A stretch of DNA of 37,929 nucleotides, from positions 1 to 37,929 of the forward strand of contig JAYZHG010000042.1 of assembly GCA_036166735.1 (NCBI GenBank). Reading direction: 5' to 3'. The stretch's first letter is position 1, and each line of letters starts with the position of its first letter. The notes under the pieces were generated by a model. It made no database searches, was not told the DNA's origin, and saw only the letters and a list, made by a program, of their open reading frames with translations. This document shows positions 25,898 through 33,886 of the stretch, piece by piece. The translations under genes and the position numbers were made by a program. The DNA is from JAPYTU01 sp036166735 (GTDB taxonomy: Bacteria > Bacteroidota > Bacteroidia > Cytophagales > MED-G16).

Positions 25898-26271
25898 TGA
25901 AAGCTGTTGCTAAATTAAATAATGTTCCTACATCTCCTCGTAAAATGAGACTTATTGCTGATTTGATAAGAGGTAAAAAAGTAGATCTTGCTTTGAATAC
26001 ATTAAAGTTTGATTCTAAAGTTGGATCTAAAAGACTTGAAAAATTATTGCTTTCTGCAATTTCTAATTGGCAAGAGAAAAATAAAGATGATAAAATAGAG
26101 GATGCTAATTTATTTATTAAAGAAATTTATGTTAATGGTGGTAAAATGATTAAAAGATTGAGACCAGCACCACAGGGTCGTGCTCATAGAATTAGAAAAA
26201 GATCAAATCATGTTACTATTGTTTTAGACAGTTTAAACTTAAAAGATAAAGAGAATGGGACAAAAAGTTAA
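25897..26271 (+). CDS. rplV: 50S ribosomal protein L22
   Basis: 124 residues: NNVPTSPRKMRLIADLIRGK at the N-terminus and the tunnel-lining hairpin RLRPAPQGRAHRIRKRSNHVTIV near the C-terminus, the macrolide-resistance site in other bacteria, here without deletion. Its last 17 bases overlap the start of rpsC in another frame, the longest coding overlap in the ribosomal block. Confidence 0.97.
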   Translation: MKAVAKLNNVPTSPRKMRLIADLIRGKKVDLALNTLKFDSKVGSKRLEKLLLSAISNWQEKNKDDKIEDANLFIKEIYVNGGKMIKRLRPAPQGRAHRIRKRSNHVTIVLDSLNLKDKENGTKS

Positions 26272-26929
26272 TCCTACAAGTTTAAGGTTAGGGATAGTAA
26301 AAGGTTGGGAATCTAGTTGGTACGGAGGAAAAAAATTCTCTGATAAATTGGTTGAAGATCATAAGATTAGAGAATACATAATAGCTAGAATACCTAAAGG
26401 AGGAATTTCAAAAATTGTTATTGAAAGAACTCTAAAGTTATTAGAACTTACAATTCATACAGCAAGACCAGGTATTATTATTGGAAGAGGAGGATCAGAG
26501 GTTGATAAATTAAAAGGTGAATTAAAAAAATTAACTAAAAAGGATGTTCAAATTAATATTTTTGAAATAAAAAGGCCTGAAATAGATGCTAAATTGATTG
26601 GTGATTCAATAGCTCAACAGTTAAGAGCTAGAATTTCTCATAGAAGAGCAATGAAACAAGCTATAGCTTCAGCAATGAGAGTAGGAGCTAAAGGAATAAA
26701 GGTTAAAGTTTCTGGTAGAATTGGTGGTGCTGAAATGGCTAGATCTGAACAATATAAAGAAGGAAGAATTCCTTTGCATACTATTAGGGCAGATGTTGAT
26801 TATGCTATTTGTGAATCCAAAACAATATATGGTAAAATTGGAGTTAAGGTCTGGGTTTTTAAAGGTGAAGTTGTTGGTAAAAGAGATTTGTCACTTAATG
26901 TAGGAAACAAAAATTCTTTTAAATCTTAA
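26255..26929 (+). CDS. rpsC: 30S ribosomal protein S3
   Basis: 224 residues beginning GQKVNPTSLRLG. The KH domain has the GRGG loop at 77-80 (RPGIIIGRGGSEVDKLK), and the C-terminal domain includes SGRIGGAEMARSE and DVDYA. S3 forms part of the mRNA entry site with S4 and S5. The ATG at 26255 lies inside rplV and gives the canonical MGQKVNP N-terminus, so the overlap is real. Confidence 0.98.
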   Translation: MGQKVNPTSLRLGIVKGWESSWYGGKKFSDKLVEDHKIREYIIARIPKGGISKIVIERTLKLLELTIHTARPGIIIGRGGSEVDKLKGELKKLTKKDVQINIFEIKRPEIDAKLIGDSIAQQLRARISHRRAMKQAIASAMRVGAKGIKVKVSGRIGGAEMARSEQYKEGRIPLHTIRADVDYAICESKTIYGKIGVKVWVFKGEVVGKRDLSLNVGNKNSFKS

Positions 26930-26939
26930 TTTATAAATC

Positions 26940-27359
26940 ATGTTACAGCCAAAGAGAACAAAATTTAGAAAAAAACAAAAAGGAAGAGTTAAGGGTATTG
27001 CTCAAAGAGGGCATTCAATTAATTTTGGCTCTTTTGGTATAAAATCTTTGGAACCTGGTTGGATAACTTCAAGACAATTGGAGGCAGCAAGGATAGCTGT
27101 AACTAGAAAAATGAAAAGAGAAGGCCAGGTTTGGATAAGAATTTTTCCTGATAAACCAATTACTAAAAAGCCAGCTGAAGTAAGAATGGGTAAAGGGAAA
27201 GGAGCTCCAGAATATTGGGTTGCTGTTATTAAACCAGGTACTATTATGTTTGAAGCAGGAGGTGTTACAACTAAAGTTGCAAAGGAAGCACTTCGATTAG
27301 CTGCACAGAAGTTACCGGTTAGAACAAAATTTGTTGTTAGACGAGATTACGTAGAATAA
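26940..27359 (+). CDS. rplP: 50S ribosomal protein L16
   Basis: 139 residues: MLQPKRTKFRKKQKG start, SFGIKSLEPGWITSRQLEAAR and RIFPDKPITKKP, then VRMGKGKGAPEYWV with Arg82, the equivalent of the hydroxylated Arg81 of E. coli. L16 contacts the A-site tRNA elbow and organises the 50S core. One base separates it from rpmC. Confidence 0.98.
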   Translation: MLQPKRTKFRKKQKGRVKGIAQRGHSINFGSFGIKSLEPGWITSRQLEAARIAVTRKMKREGQVWIRIFPDKPITKKPAEVRMGKGKGAPEYWVAVIKPGTIMFEAGGVTTKVAKEALRLAAQKLPVRTKFVVRRDYVE

Positions 27360-27360
27360 A

Positions 27361-27549
27361 ATGAAAAATTCAGAGTTAAGAGCATTATCATTAGATGAAC
27401 TCAATAAAAAGTTAATAATTGAGAAAGAAAATTTAGATAAATTGGTTTTTTCTCATGCTGTAACTCCAATTGAAAATCCAATGAAAATAAAAATAGCTAG
27501 AAAATTTGTTGCAAGAATAAAAACAGAAATTTATAATAAAAATAAATAA
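27361..27549 (+). CDS. rpmC: 50S ribosomal protein L29
   Basis: 62 residues, two helices: ELRALSLDELNKKLIIEKENLDKL and NPMKIKIARKFVARIKTEI. L29 lies near the tunnel exit beside L23. It is one base after rplP and three before rpsQ. The small size is normal for the family. Confidence 0.96.
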   Translation: MKNSELRALSLDELNKKLIIEKENLDKLVFSHAVTPIENPMKIKIARKFVARIKTEIYNKNK

Positions 27550-27552
27550 AAT

Positions 27553-27807
27553 ATGGAAAGAAATTTAAGAAAACAAAGGGAAGGAGTTGTTACTAGTAAT
27601 AAGATGGATAAAACTATTTCTGTAGAAGTTACCAGAAGAGTAAAACATCCTATTTATGGAAAATTTGTGGTGAAAACTTCAAAATTGACTGCTCATGATG
27701 AGTCTAATCAGTGTAATATTGGGGACAAAGTTCGAATTATGGAAACTAGACCATTGAGTAAAAATAAAAGATGGAGATTAACTAATGTATTAGAAAAAGT
27801 TAAATAA
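27553..27807 (+). CDS. rpsQ: 30S ribosomal protein S17
   Basis: 84 residues, OB fold: RNLRKQREGVVTSNKMDKTISVEV, KHPIYGKFV and GDKVRIMETRPLSKNKRWRL are conserved. S17 is a primary binder of 16S rRNA in the 30S body. It lies 3 bases after rpmC and 2 before rplN. Confidence 0.98.
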   Translation: MERNLRKQREGVVTSNKMDKTISVEVTRRVKHPIYGKFVVKTSKLTAHDESNQCNIGDKVRIMETRPLSKNKRWRLTNVLEKVK

Positions 27808-27809
27808 TA

Positions 27810-28178
27810 ATGATACAACAAGAAAGTAGATTAAAAATTGCTGATAATAGTGGAGCTAGAGAAGTTCTTTGCATCAGAGTTTTGGGAGGAACAAAAAAAA
27901 GGTATGCTTCACTTGGTGATAAAATTGTTGTTACAGTTAAAAATGCAATTCCTTCAAGTTCTATTAAAAAAGGAACAGTATCAAGAGCTGTTGTAGTTAG
28001 AACTAAGAAAGAAGTAAGAAGAAAAGATGGTTCTTATATTAGATTTGAAGACAATGCTGCGATTTTATTAAATGAAAATGATGAATTAAAAGGTACTAGA
28101 GTATTTGGACCTGTTGCCAGAGAACTTAGAGAGAAAAAATTTATGAAAATAGTTTCATTAGCACCTGAGGTTTTATAA
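27810..28178 (+). CDS. rplN: 50S ribosomal protein L14
   Basis: 122 residues, the invariant family length: MIQQESRLKIADNSGAREV at the start, then KKEVRRKDGSYIRFEDNAAILLN and GTRVFGPVARELR. L14 forms an intersubunit bridge and is the docking site of RsfS, whose gene is at 2739-3104. Nine bases lie before rplX. Confidence 0.99.
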   Translation: MIQQESRLKIADNSGAREVLCIRVLGGTKKRYASLGDKIVVTVKNAIPSSSIKKGTVSRAVVVRTKKEVRRKDGSYIRFEDNAAILLNENDELKGTRVFGPVARELREKKFMKIVSLAPEVL

Positions 28179-28187
28179 TAAAAAGAT

Positions 28188-28505
28188 ATGAAGTTACATG
28201 TTAAAAAAGGAGATACGGTAATAGTTTTGTCAGGAAATCATAAGGGTAAGACGGCAAAGGTGTTAAGTGTATCACCTAAACAATATTCTGCTATTTTAGA
28301 AGGTATAAATCTTGTAACTAGACATATTAAACCATCCGCAGATAATCCTAAAGGAGGTATTGAAAAGAAAGAAGCACCTATACATTTAAGTAATTTGATG
28401 CTTGTTGATCCATCAAATGGAAAACCTACTAAAATTTATAGAAAAAAAAATAAAGATGGTAAAATGGAAAGGTTTTCTAAAAAATCAAATAAAATTATCA
28501 AATAA
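28188..28505 (+). CDS. rplX: 50S ribosomal protein L24
   Basis: 105 residues with the KOW motif GDTVIVLSGNHKGKTAKV, then EGINLVTRHIKPS and EAPIHLSNLML. L24 is an assembly initiator near the tunnel exit. The C-terminus is lysine-rich and without cysteines. Its TAA shares one base with the ATG of rplE. Confidence 0.98.
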   Translation: MKLHVKKGDTVIVLSGNHKGKTAKVLSVSPKQYSAILEGINLVTRHIKPSADNPKGGIEKKEAPIHLSNLMLVDPSNGKPTKIYRKKNKDGKMERFSKKSNKIIK

Positions 28506-29056
28506 TGAATAACGCAAGACTTAGACAAATATATATTGATAAAATTGTTCCTGTTTTAAAGAAAAAATTACAATATAAATCACTGATGCAAGTTCCAAAA
28601 ATTAAAAAAATATCAATAAATCAGGGTCTTGGAGCTTCAGTTAATGATAAAAAACTTATTCAGTATGGAATTGATGAACTATCCTTAATAACAGGTCAAA
28701 AAGCTGTTGCAACAAAAGCTAAAACTTCAATTTCAAATTTTAAACTTAGAGAAGGTATGCCGATTGGTGTAAAAGTTACTTTAAGAGGAAATATTATGTA
28801 TGAATTTCTTGATAGACTAATTTCTGTTGCATTACCAAGAGTTAGGGATTTTAGAGGATTAAATGATAAAGGATTTGATGGAAATGGCAATTATACTTTA
28901 GGAGTTAAAGAACAAATTATTTTTCCTGAGATAAGTATAGATAAAATAAGTAAGGTTACTGGAATGAATATAACTATTGTTATAGATTCTAATAGTGATA
29001 AAGATAGTTTTGAATTATTAAAGGCTTTTGGAATGCCTTTTATTTCAAGAAATTAA
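28505..29056 (+). CDS. rplE: 50S ribosomal protein L5
   Basis: 183 residues: LMQVPKIKKISINQGLGAS, TGQKAVATKAKTSISNFKLREG and LPRVRDFRGLNDKGFDGNGNYTLGV are standard L5 segments. L5 binds 5S rRNA with L18, encoded five genes on. The TAATG junction with rplX (1-base overlap) suggests translational coupling. Confidence 0.98.
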   Translation: MNNARLRQIYIDKIVPVLKKKLQYKSLMQVPKIKKISINQGLGASVNDKKLIQYGIDELSLITGQKAVATKAKTSISNFKLREGMPIGVKVTLRGNIMYEFLDRLISVALPRVRDFRGLNDKGFDGNGNYTLGVKEQIIFPEISIDKISKVTGMNITIVIDSNSDKDSFELLKAFGMPFISRN

Positions 29057-29065
29057 ATTATAAAT

Positions 29066-29335
29066 ATGGCAAAAACTAGTGTAAATATAAGAGATCGTAA
29101 AAGAAGAAAACTTGTAGCTAAGTATTCTGCAAAAAGAAAAGAGTTAAAAGCTAATGGTGATTGGGAGGGTTTAGATAAACTTCCAAGAAATTCATCTGCT
29201 GTTAGGTTGCATAATAGATGTGGTCTTTCTGGAAGGCCAAAAGGATATATGAGAAAATTTGGAATATCTAGGTTGGAATTTAGGAAAATGGCTTCCGAGG
29301 GTAAAATACCTGGAATAACTAAAGCTAGTTGGTAA
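29066..29335 (+). CDS. rpsN: 30S ribosomal protein S14, zinc-free long form
   Basis: 89 residues: an N-terminal basic helix (RDRKRRKLVAKYSAKRKELK) and the conserved RLHNRCGLSGRPKGYMRKFGISR. Only one cysteine remains, so the zinc ribbon of the short form is absent. The length also matches the long, zinc-independent type. S14 completes the 30S head. It is followed by a 49-base gap that contains a promoter-like sequence. Confidence 0.98.
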   Translation: MAKTSVNIRDRKRRKLVAKYSAKRKELKANGDWEGLDKLPRNSSAVRLHNRCGLSGRPKGYMRKFGISRLEFRKMASEGKIPGITKASW

Positions 29336-29359
29336 CTTTTATATAAATGATTAAATTTG
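29329..29359 (+). promoter_or_regulatory. Possible internal promoter before rpsH
   Basis: TTG at 29329-29331 (inside the last codons of rpsN), a 20-base spacer and TAAATTTG at 29352-29359. The -7 element is perfect and the upstream element has the TTG core only. It lies in the largest gap within the S10-spc block and could give extra expression from rpsH on. Confidence 0.45.
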
Positions 29360-29384
29360 CAAGCTTTTTTTAAATAAAAAAATA

Positions 29385-29783
29385 ATGAATACAGATCCAA
29401 TTGCTGACTTTTTAACAAGAATACGAAATGCTATTAGTGCAAAGCATAGAATAGTTGAAATTCCTTCTTCTAATATTAAAAAAGAAATTACTAGAGTTTT
29501 ACATGAAAAAGGATTTATAACAAACTATAAGTTTGAAGATGATAGTATTCAAGGAAAAATTAAAATAGCACTTAAATATAATGTTAGAACAAAAGTATCA
29601 GCTATTGAAAAAATTGATAGAATAAGTAAGCCAGGTTTAAGAAAGTATGTTGGTATTGACAATTTACCAAGAGTAATAAATGGATTAGGTATTGCTATTT
29701 TATCGACGTCTAAAGGCGTAATTACTGATAAAGAAGCTAAGAAATTAAAAATTGGTGGTGAAGTATTATGTTATGTTTATTAA
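29385..29783 (+). CDS. rpsH: 30S ribosomal protein S8
   Basis: 132 residues: TDPIADFLTRIRNAISAKH at the start and GLGIAILSTSKGVITDKEAKKLKIGGEVLCYV at the end. S8 binds helix 21 of 16S rRNA and in E. coli represses the spc operon by binding the rplE region. The 49-base gap before it is the largest in this part of the operon. Confidence 0.98.
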   Translation: MNTDPIADFLTRIRNAISAKHRIVEIPSSNIKKEITRVLHEKGFITNYKFEDDSIQGKIKIALKYNVRTKVSAIEKIDRISKPGLRKYVGIDNLPRVINGLGIAILSTSKGVITDKEAKKLKIGGEVLCYVY

Positions 29784-29792
29784 ATAAATTGT

Positions 29793-30347
29793 ATGTCTAG
29801 AGTAGGTTTAAATCCAATATTAATTCCAGAAGGTGTATCCGTTAATGTTAATGGTTCAAACATTAATATTAAAGGTCCAAAGGGAGAGTTAAATCAAAAT
29901 GTTGATTCAGACTTTAAGATTAAAATTGATGAGAATATTTTAACAATTTCTAGACCTTCTGAACAAAAAAGACATAAATCATTACATGGATTATATAGAT
30001 CGTTAATTAATAATTGTGTTGTGGGTGTTTCTGAAGGATATGAACTAAAGCTAGAATTAGTTGGAGTTGGTTTTAAAGCATCATCTCAAGGAAATCTATT
30101 AAATATGAGTTTAGGATTTTCTCATAATATCTATTTTGATGTTCCTAAGGAAGTTAAAGTTGCAACTGATTCTAAAAAAGGTAAAGCTCCAGTTATTATT
30201 CTTAATAGTATTGATAAACAACTTATTGGACAAATTGCAGCTAAGCTAAAATCATTTAGGCCAGTTGAACCATATAAAGGTAAAGGTATCAAATTTGTTG
30301 GAGAATATGTTAGAAGAAAAGTTGGTAAAACAGCTGCTGTTGCTTAA
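29793..30347 (+). CDS. rplF: 50S ribosomal protein L6
   Basis: 184 residues, two repeats of the L6 fold: MSRVGLNPILIPEGVSVNV, NIKGPKGEL in the first, and LELVGVGFKAS and SFRPVEPYKGKGIKFVGEYVRRKVGKTA in the second. L6 lies near the sarcin-ricin loop and the EF-G binding site. Nine bases separate it from both neighbours. Confidence 0.98.
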   Translation: MSRVGLNPILIPEGVSVNVNGSNINIKGPKGELNQNVDSDFKIKIDENILTISRPSEQKRHKSLHGLYRSLINNCVVGVSEGYELKLELVGVGFKASSQGNLLNMSLGFSHNIYFDVPKEVKVATDSKKGKAPVIILNSIDKQLIGQIAAKLKSFRPVEPYKGKGIKFVGEYVRRKVGKTAAVA

Positions 30348-30356
30348 AAAAAAATT

Positions 30357-30707
30357 ATGAGTTTTAACAAAAATAAAAGAAGATTAAAAATTAGAAAAAG
30401 CATTAGATCAAAAATATTTGGTACTAATGAAAGACCAAGAATATCTATTTTTAAAAGTAATAAGGCAATTTATTCACAAATAATTGATGATAATTTAGGG
30501 TTAACATTGGTTTCTTGTTCATCAAATGATATTGGTAAATTTGGTAAGAATAATATTGATACTTCAAAAGAAGTTGGAATTAAATTAGCAAAAAAAGCTA
30601 CTAAGAAGGGTATTTCTAAAGTATTGTTTGATAGAGGAGGGTATTTATATCATGGTAAAATAAAGTCTTTTGCAGATGGAGCAAGAGAAGGAGGATTAAT
30701 TTTTTGA
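30357..30707 (+). CDS. rplR: 50S ribosomal protein L18
   Basis: 116 residues: KNKRRLKIRKSIRSKIFGT, RPRISIFKSNKAIYSQIIDD and VLFDRGGYLYHGKIKSFADGAREGGL, all typical. L18 binds 5S rRNA with L5 and the central protuberance. It ends with TGA, and rpsE begins 3 bases later. Confidence 0.98.
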   Translation: MSFNKNKRRLKIRKSIRSKIFGTNERPRISIFKSNKAIYSQIIDDNLGLTLVSCSSNDIGKFGKNNIDTSKEVGIKLAKKATKKGISKVLFDRGGYLYHGKIKSFADGAREGGLIF

Positions 30708-30710
30708 AAT

Positions 30711-31214
30711 ATGAAAAAGATCAAAGCAAGTGATTTAGAATTAAAAGAAAAAGTTGTTTCTATACAAAGAGTTGCAAAAGTTGTAAAGGGAGGTAGAAGA
30801 TTTAGTTTTTCTGCTATTGTGGTTGTTGGTAATGAGAATGGAGTTGCGGGCTATGGATTGGGAAAAGCTAATGAAGTTACTAATGCTATTATTAAGGGTA
30901 CTGATGATGCTAAAAAGAATTTGGTTAATGTTTCTGTATCTAAAAATACAATACCTCATGAAGTTGTAGGTAAATATGGTGGAGGTTTGGTATTAATGAA
31001 ACCTGCTTCTCCTGGTACTGGTGTTATAGCTGGTGGTGCTATGAGAGCAGTAATGGAAAGTGCTGGAATAAAAGATGTTTTGGCTAAGTCTAAAGGCTCA
31101 TCTAATCCACATAATGTTGTCAAGGCTACTTTTAATGGTTTGATGAAATTAAGAGATCCACTTATAGTTGCAAAACAGAGAGGAAAAAATATAAATCAAA
31201 TTTTTAATGGCTAA
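30711..31214 (+). CDS. rpsE: 30S ribosomal protein S5
   Basis: 167 residues. The N-terminal dsRBD-like domain has VAKVVKGGRRFSFSAIVVVGNENGVAGYGLGKA; then IPHEVVGKYGGG and ASPGTGVIAGGAMRAVMESAG. S5 works with S4 in decoding accuracy. Its last 8 bases (ATGGCTAA) contain the start of rpmD. Confidence 0.98.
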   Translation: MKKIKASDLELKEKVVSIQRVAKVVKGGRRFSFSAIVVVGNENGVAGYGLGKANEVTNAIIKGTDDAKKNLVNVSVSKNTIPHEVVGKYGGGLVLMKPASPGTGVIAGGAMRAVMESAGIKDVLAKSKGSSNPHNVVKATFNGLMKLRDPLIVAKQRGKNINQIFNG

Positions 31215-31410
31215 AAATACAATAAAGAAAAAAATTATTATAATACAATTAAAAAGTACTATTTCTCAGACTTTAAGACAGAAGAGAACAATTACTGCTT
31301 TAGGTTTAGGTAAAATAAACAGATCAGTACAAAAAGTTTTATCTCCTGAGATTCAAGGTATGATTAATAAAGTTAATCATTTGGTAGAAGTTAAAAATGT
31401 AGAAAAATGA
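31207..31410 (+). CDS. rpmD: 50S ribosomal protein L30
   Basis: 67 residues, of the bacterial short form: IIIIQLKSTISQTLRQKRTITALGLGKINRSV and GMINKVNHLVEV. It overlaps rpsE by 8 bases and rplO by 4 (ATGA), part of a chain of overlapping genes from rpsE to secY. The stop is TGA. Confidence 0.95.
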   Translation: MAKNTIKKKIIIIQLKSTISQTLRQKRTITALGLGKINRSVQKVLSPEIQGMINKVNHLVEVKNVEK

Positions 31411-31862
31411 AATTACATTCTCTAAAACCTGCGGAAGGTTCATTAAAATCAGGAAAAAGAATAGCAAGAGGTCAAGGTTCTGGAAAAGGAGGTACTTCTA
31501 CTAGAGGGCATAAAGGTGCACAATCCAGATCTGGTTATTCTAGAAAAGCTGGTTTTGAAGGTGGACAGATGCCTCTTCAAAGAAGGGTTCCTAAATTTGG
31601 ATTTAGATCACCTAATAGAATAGAAACTAAACCAATAAACTTAGATACATTGCAAAAAATTTGTGATAAATTAAAAATAAAGGAAATTAATCCAGATTTT
31701 CTTATAAAAAATGGTTTAGCTAATAAATCTGATCTAATAAAAGTTTTAGGTAGGGGTAAGCTTAAATCTAAAATAAATGTAAGTTCTCACTATTTTTCGA
31801 AGTCAGCTATTAAAAGTATTGAAAAAGTAGGTGGAAAAATTAAAAAGTTAATCAATGATTAA
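31407..31862 (+). CDS. rplO: 50S ribosomal protein L15
   Basis: 151 residues: KRIARGQGSGKGGTSTRGHKGAQSRSGY is the glycine-rich N-terminal extension into rRNA, followed by GGQMPLQRRVPKFGF and a C-terminal core. It is a late 50S assembly protein. Its last 8 bases (ATGATTAA) hold the start of secY. Confidence 0.98.
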   Translation: MKLHSLKPAEGSLKSGKRIARGQGSGKGGTSTRGHKGAQSRSGYSRKAGFEGGQMPLQRRVPKFGFRSPNRIETKPINLDTLQKICDKLKIKEINPDFLIKNGLANKSDLIKVLGRGKLKSKINVSSHYFSKSAIKSIEKVGGKIKKLIND

Positions 31863-33159
31863 ATTGTTTTCTGTAATTAAAAATATTTTCTCAATAGAGG
31901 AGTTAAGATCTCGAATTTTTACTACAGTTGGATTTTTAATCATTTTTAGATTAGGTTCATTTGTTGTGTTGCCTGGTATTGATCCTTCCAAATTACAACA
32001 AAGTGCTAGTGGAATATTTGGTTTATTAGATACTTTTTTAGGCGGTGCATTTAGCAATGCTTCAATTTTTGCATTGGGAATAATGCCATATATTTCAGCA
32101 TCAATTGTAGTTCAATTACTTGGAGTAGCATTACCATATTTTCAAAAGCTTCAAAAAGAAGGAGATAGTGGTCGTAAAAAAATGACTCAAATAACTAGAT
32201 ATTTAACTATTATAATAACAATTTTTCAAAGTACAGCTTATATATCAGGGACTATACCTACAGAGGCTATTCTTGTTCAAAATAAATTTTTATTTACTTT
32301 ATCGTGTATTGTTATATTAACATCAGGAACTATTTTTTGTATGTGGATAGGTGAAAAAATTACTGATAAAGGTATAGGAAATGGTATATCTATGTTGATT
32401 ATGATTGGGATTATTTCAAGATTTCCTGGAAGTATTGTGGCTGAAGCTATCTCTAGAGGTATGTCTCAAGCATTATTATTTATTGTTGAAATCGGAGTGT
32501 TATTTGGGGTTGTTATGTTTACAGTAATGCTTACTCAAGCTATTAGAAGGATTCCTGTTCAATATGCTAAACAAGTAGTGGGCAGTAATCTTTATGGTGG
32601 CAAAAGACAATATCTTCCCCTAAAGGTTAATTCTTCAGGAGTTATGCCTATAATTTTTGCTCAAGCTCTTATGTTTTTACCCGCTGTAATAGGACTACAA
32701 TTTGCTGAAAATTCAGATTTTTTTCAATATATTGCAACCTCTTTTTCAAATATGCAGTCATGGTTGTATAATGTAACGTTTGCAATATTAATAATTTTGT
32801 TTACATTTTTTTATACTGCTATTACGGTTAATCCAAATAAAATGGCTGATGATATGAAAAGAAATAATGGATTTATTCCTGGAATAAAACCTGGTTCTGA
32901 AACATCTGATTTTATATCTAATGTTATGGATCGTGTTACATTACCAGGATCAATTCTACTTGCTGTAGTTGCTATTTTACCAGCTTTTGCAATGATGTTT
33001 GGTGTGAGTCAAGGATTTGCACAATTTTATGGAGGAACATCATTGTTAATTATGGTTGGCGTTATTTTAGATACTTTGCAGCAAATTGAAAGTTATTTAC
33101 TGATGAGACATTATGATGGAATGATGAAATCAGGTAAAGTAAAAGGAAGAAGTATTTAA
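31855..33159 (+). CDS. secY: Preprotein translocase subunit SecY
   Basis: 434 residues with ten predicted membrane segments. Family motifs include the plug region after GSFVVLPGIDPS, GIMPYISASIVVQLL in helix 2, GIGNGISMLI, and RRIPVQYAKQVVG in the long cytoplasmic loop used for SecA and ribosome contact. It is the channel of the Sec translocon and pairs with SecE (8185). It overlaps rplO by 8 bases and precedes infA by 3. No adk or map gene stands between secY and infA, unlike many Firmicutes. Confidence 0.99.
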   Translation: MIKLFSVIKNIFSIEELRSRIFTTVGFLIIFRLGSFVVLPGIDPSKLQQSASGIFGLLDTFLGGAFSNASIFALGIMPYISASIVVQLLGVALPYFQKLQKEGDSGRKKMTQITRYLTIIITIFQSTAYISGTIPTEAILVQNKFLFTLSCIVILTSGTIFCMWIGEKITDKGIGNGISMLIMIGIISRFPGSIVAEAISRGMSQALLFIVEIGVLFGVVMFTVMLTQAIRRIPVQYAKQVVGSNLYGGKRQYLPLKVNSSGVMPIIFAQALMFLPAVIGLQFAENSDFFQYIATSFSNMQSWLYNVTFAILIILFTFFYTAITVNPNKMADDMKRNNGFIPGIKPGSETSDFISNVMDRVTLPGSILLAVVAILPAFAMMFGVSQGFAQFYGGTSLLIMVGVILDTLQQIESYLLMRHYDGMMKSGKVKGRSI

Positions 33160-33162
33160 TTT

Positions 33163-33381
33163 ATGGCTAAACAAAAGGCAATTGAACAAGATGGAGTTGT
33201 AACAGAAGCACTTTCAAATGCTATGTTTAGAGTTAAGTTAGAGAATGGACATATTGTGACAGCTCATATTTCAGGAAAAATGAGAATGTTTTACATTCGA
33301 TTATTACCTGGTGATAAAGTTAAGTTAGAAATGTCTCCTTATGATTTAACAAAAGCTAGAATAACATTTAGATACAAATAA
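33163..33381 (+). CDS. infA: Translation initiation factor IF-1
   Basis: 72 residues, the standard length, one OB fold: DGVVTEALSNAMFRVKLENGH, ISGKMRMFYIRLLPGDKV and LEMSPYDLTKARITFRY. It occupies the 30S A site during initiation. It starts 3 bases after secY and ends 1 base before rpmJ. Confidence 0.99.
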   Translation: MAKQKAIEQDGVVTEALSNAMFRVKLENGHIVTAHISGKMRMFYIRLLPGDKVKLEMSPYDLTKARITFRYK

Positions 33382-33382
33382 A

Positions 33383-33499
33383 ATGAAAGTAAAAGCATCT
33401 GTAAAAAAGAGAAGTTCTGACTGTAAAGTAATTAGACGAAAGGGAAAAGTATATGTTATTAATAAGAAAAACCCAAGATTTAAACAAAGACAAGGATAA
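33383..33499 (+). CDS. rpmJ: 50S ribosomal protein L36, zinc-free form
   Basis: Read directly from ATG at 33383: 38 codons and TAA. It starts MKVKASVKKRSSDCKV and ends NPRFKQRQG, the L36 signature. Of the four zinc ligands in zinc-binding L36 (Cys11, Cys14, Cys27, His32), only Cys14 remains; the others are Ser, Asn and Phe, so no zinc is bound. This variant is usual in Bacteroidota. It sits between infA and rpsM, the standard place. Confidence 0.96.
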   Translation: MKVKASVKKRSSDCKVIRRKGKVYVINKKNPRFKQRQG

Positions 33500-33502
33500 G
33501 AT

Positions 33503-33877
33503 ATGAGAGTAGCAGGTATAGATATTCCAGATAATAAAAGGGGAGAAATAGCTCTTACTTATATTTTTGGTATTGGTAAAAGTTCAGCTCAAAAAATATT
33601 ATTTAATGCAGGTGTTGATTTAAGTAAAAAAGTAAGTGATTGGTCTGAGGAAGAATCAAATAAAATAAGAAATATAATTTCTGAAAGTTATAAAATAGAA
33701 GGTGATCTTAAATCAGAAGTTAGACTTAACATTAAAAGACTTTTAGATATTGGGTGTTATAGAGGTATAAGACATAGAATAGGATTACCTCTTAGAGGAC
33801 AAAAAACCAAAAATAATTCTAGAACTAGAAAAGGAAAAAGAAAAACTGTTGCTAACAAAAAGAAAGCAATTAAATAA
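33503..33877 (+). CDS. rpsM: 30S ribosomal protein S13
   Basis: 124 residues: VAGIDIPDNKRGEIALTYIFGIGKSSA at the start and YRGIRHRIGLPLRGQKTKNNSRTRKGKRKTV at the end, the tail that contacts tRNA. S13 forms intersubunit bridges in the 30S head. First protein of the alpha-operon section, 3 bases after rpmJ. Confidence 0.98.
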   Translation: MRVAGIDIPDNKRGEIALTYIFGIGKSSAQKILFNAGVDLSKKVSDWSEEESNKIRNIISESYKIEGDLKSEVRLNIKRLLDIGCYRGIRHRIGLPLRGQKTKNNSRTRKGKRKTVANKKKAIK

Positions 33878-33886
33878 TTTATTATT

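Noticed and set aside
29053..29418. 121-codon minus-strand frame over rpsN and the rpsH gap
   Set aside because: Antisense to a clear ribosomal gene; composition and content give no support.
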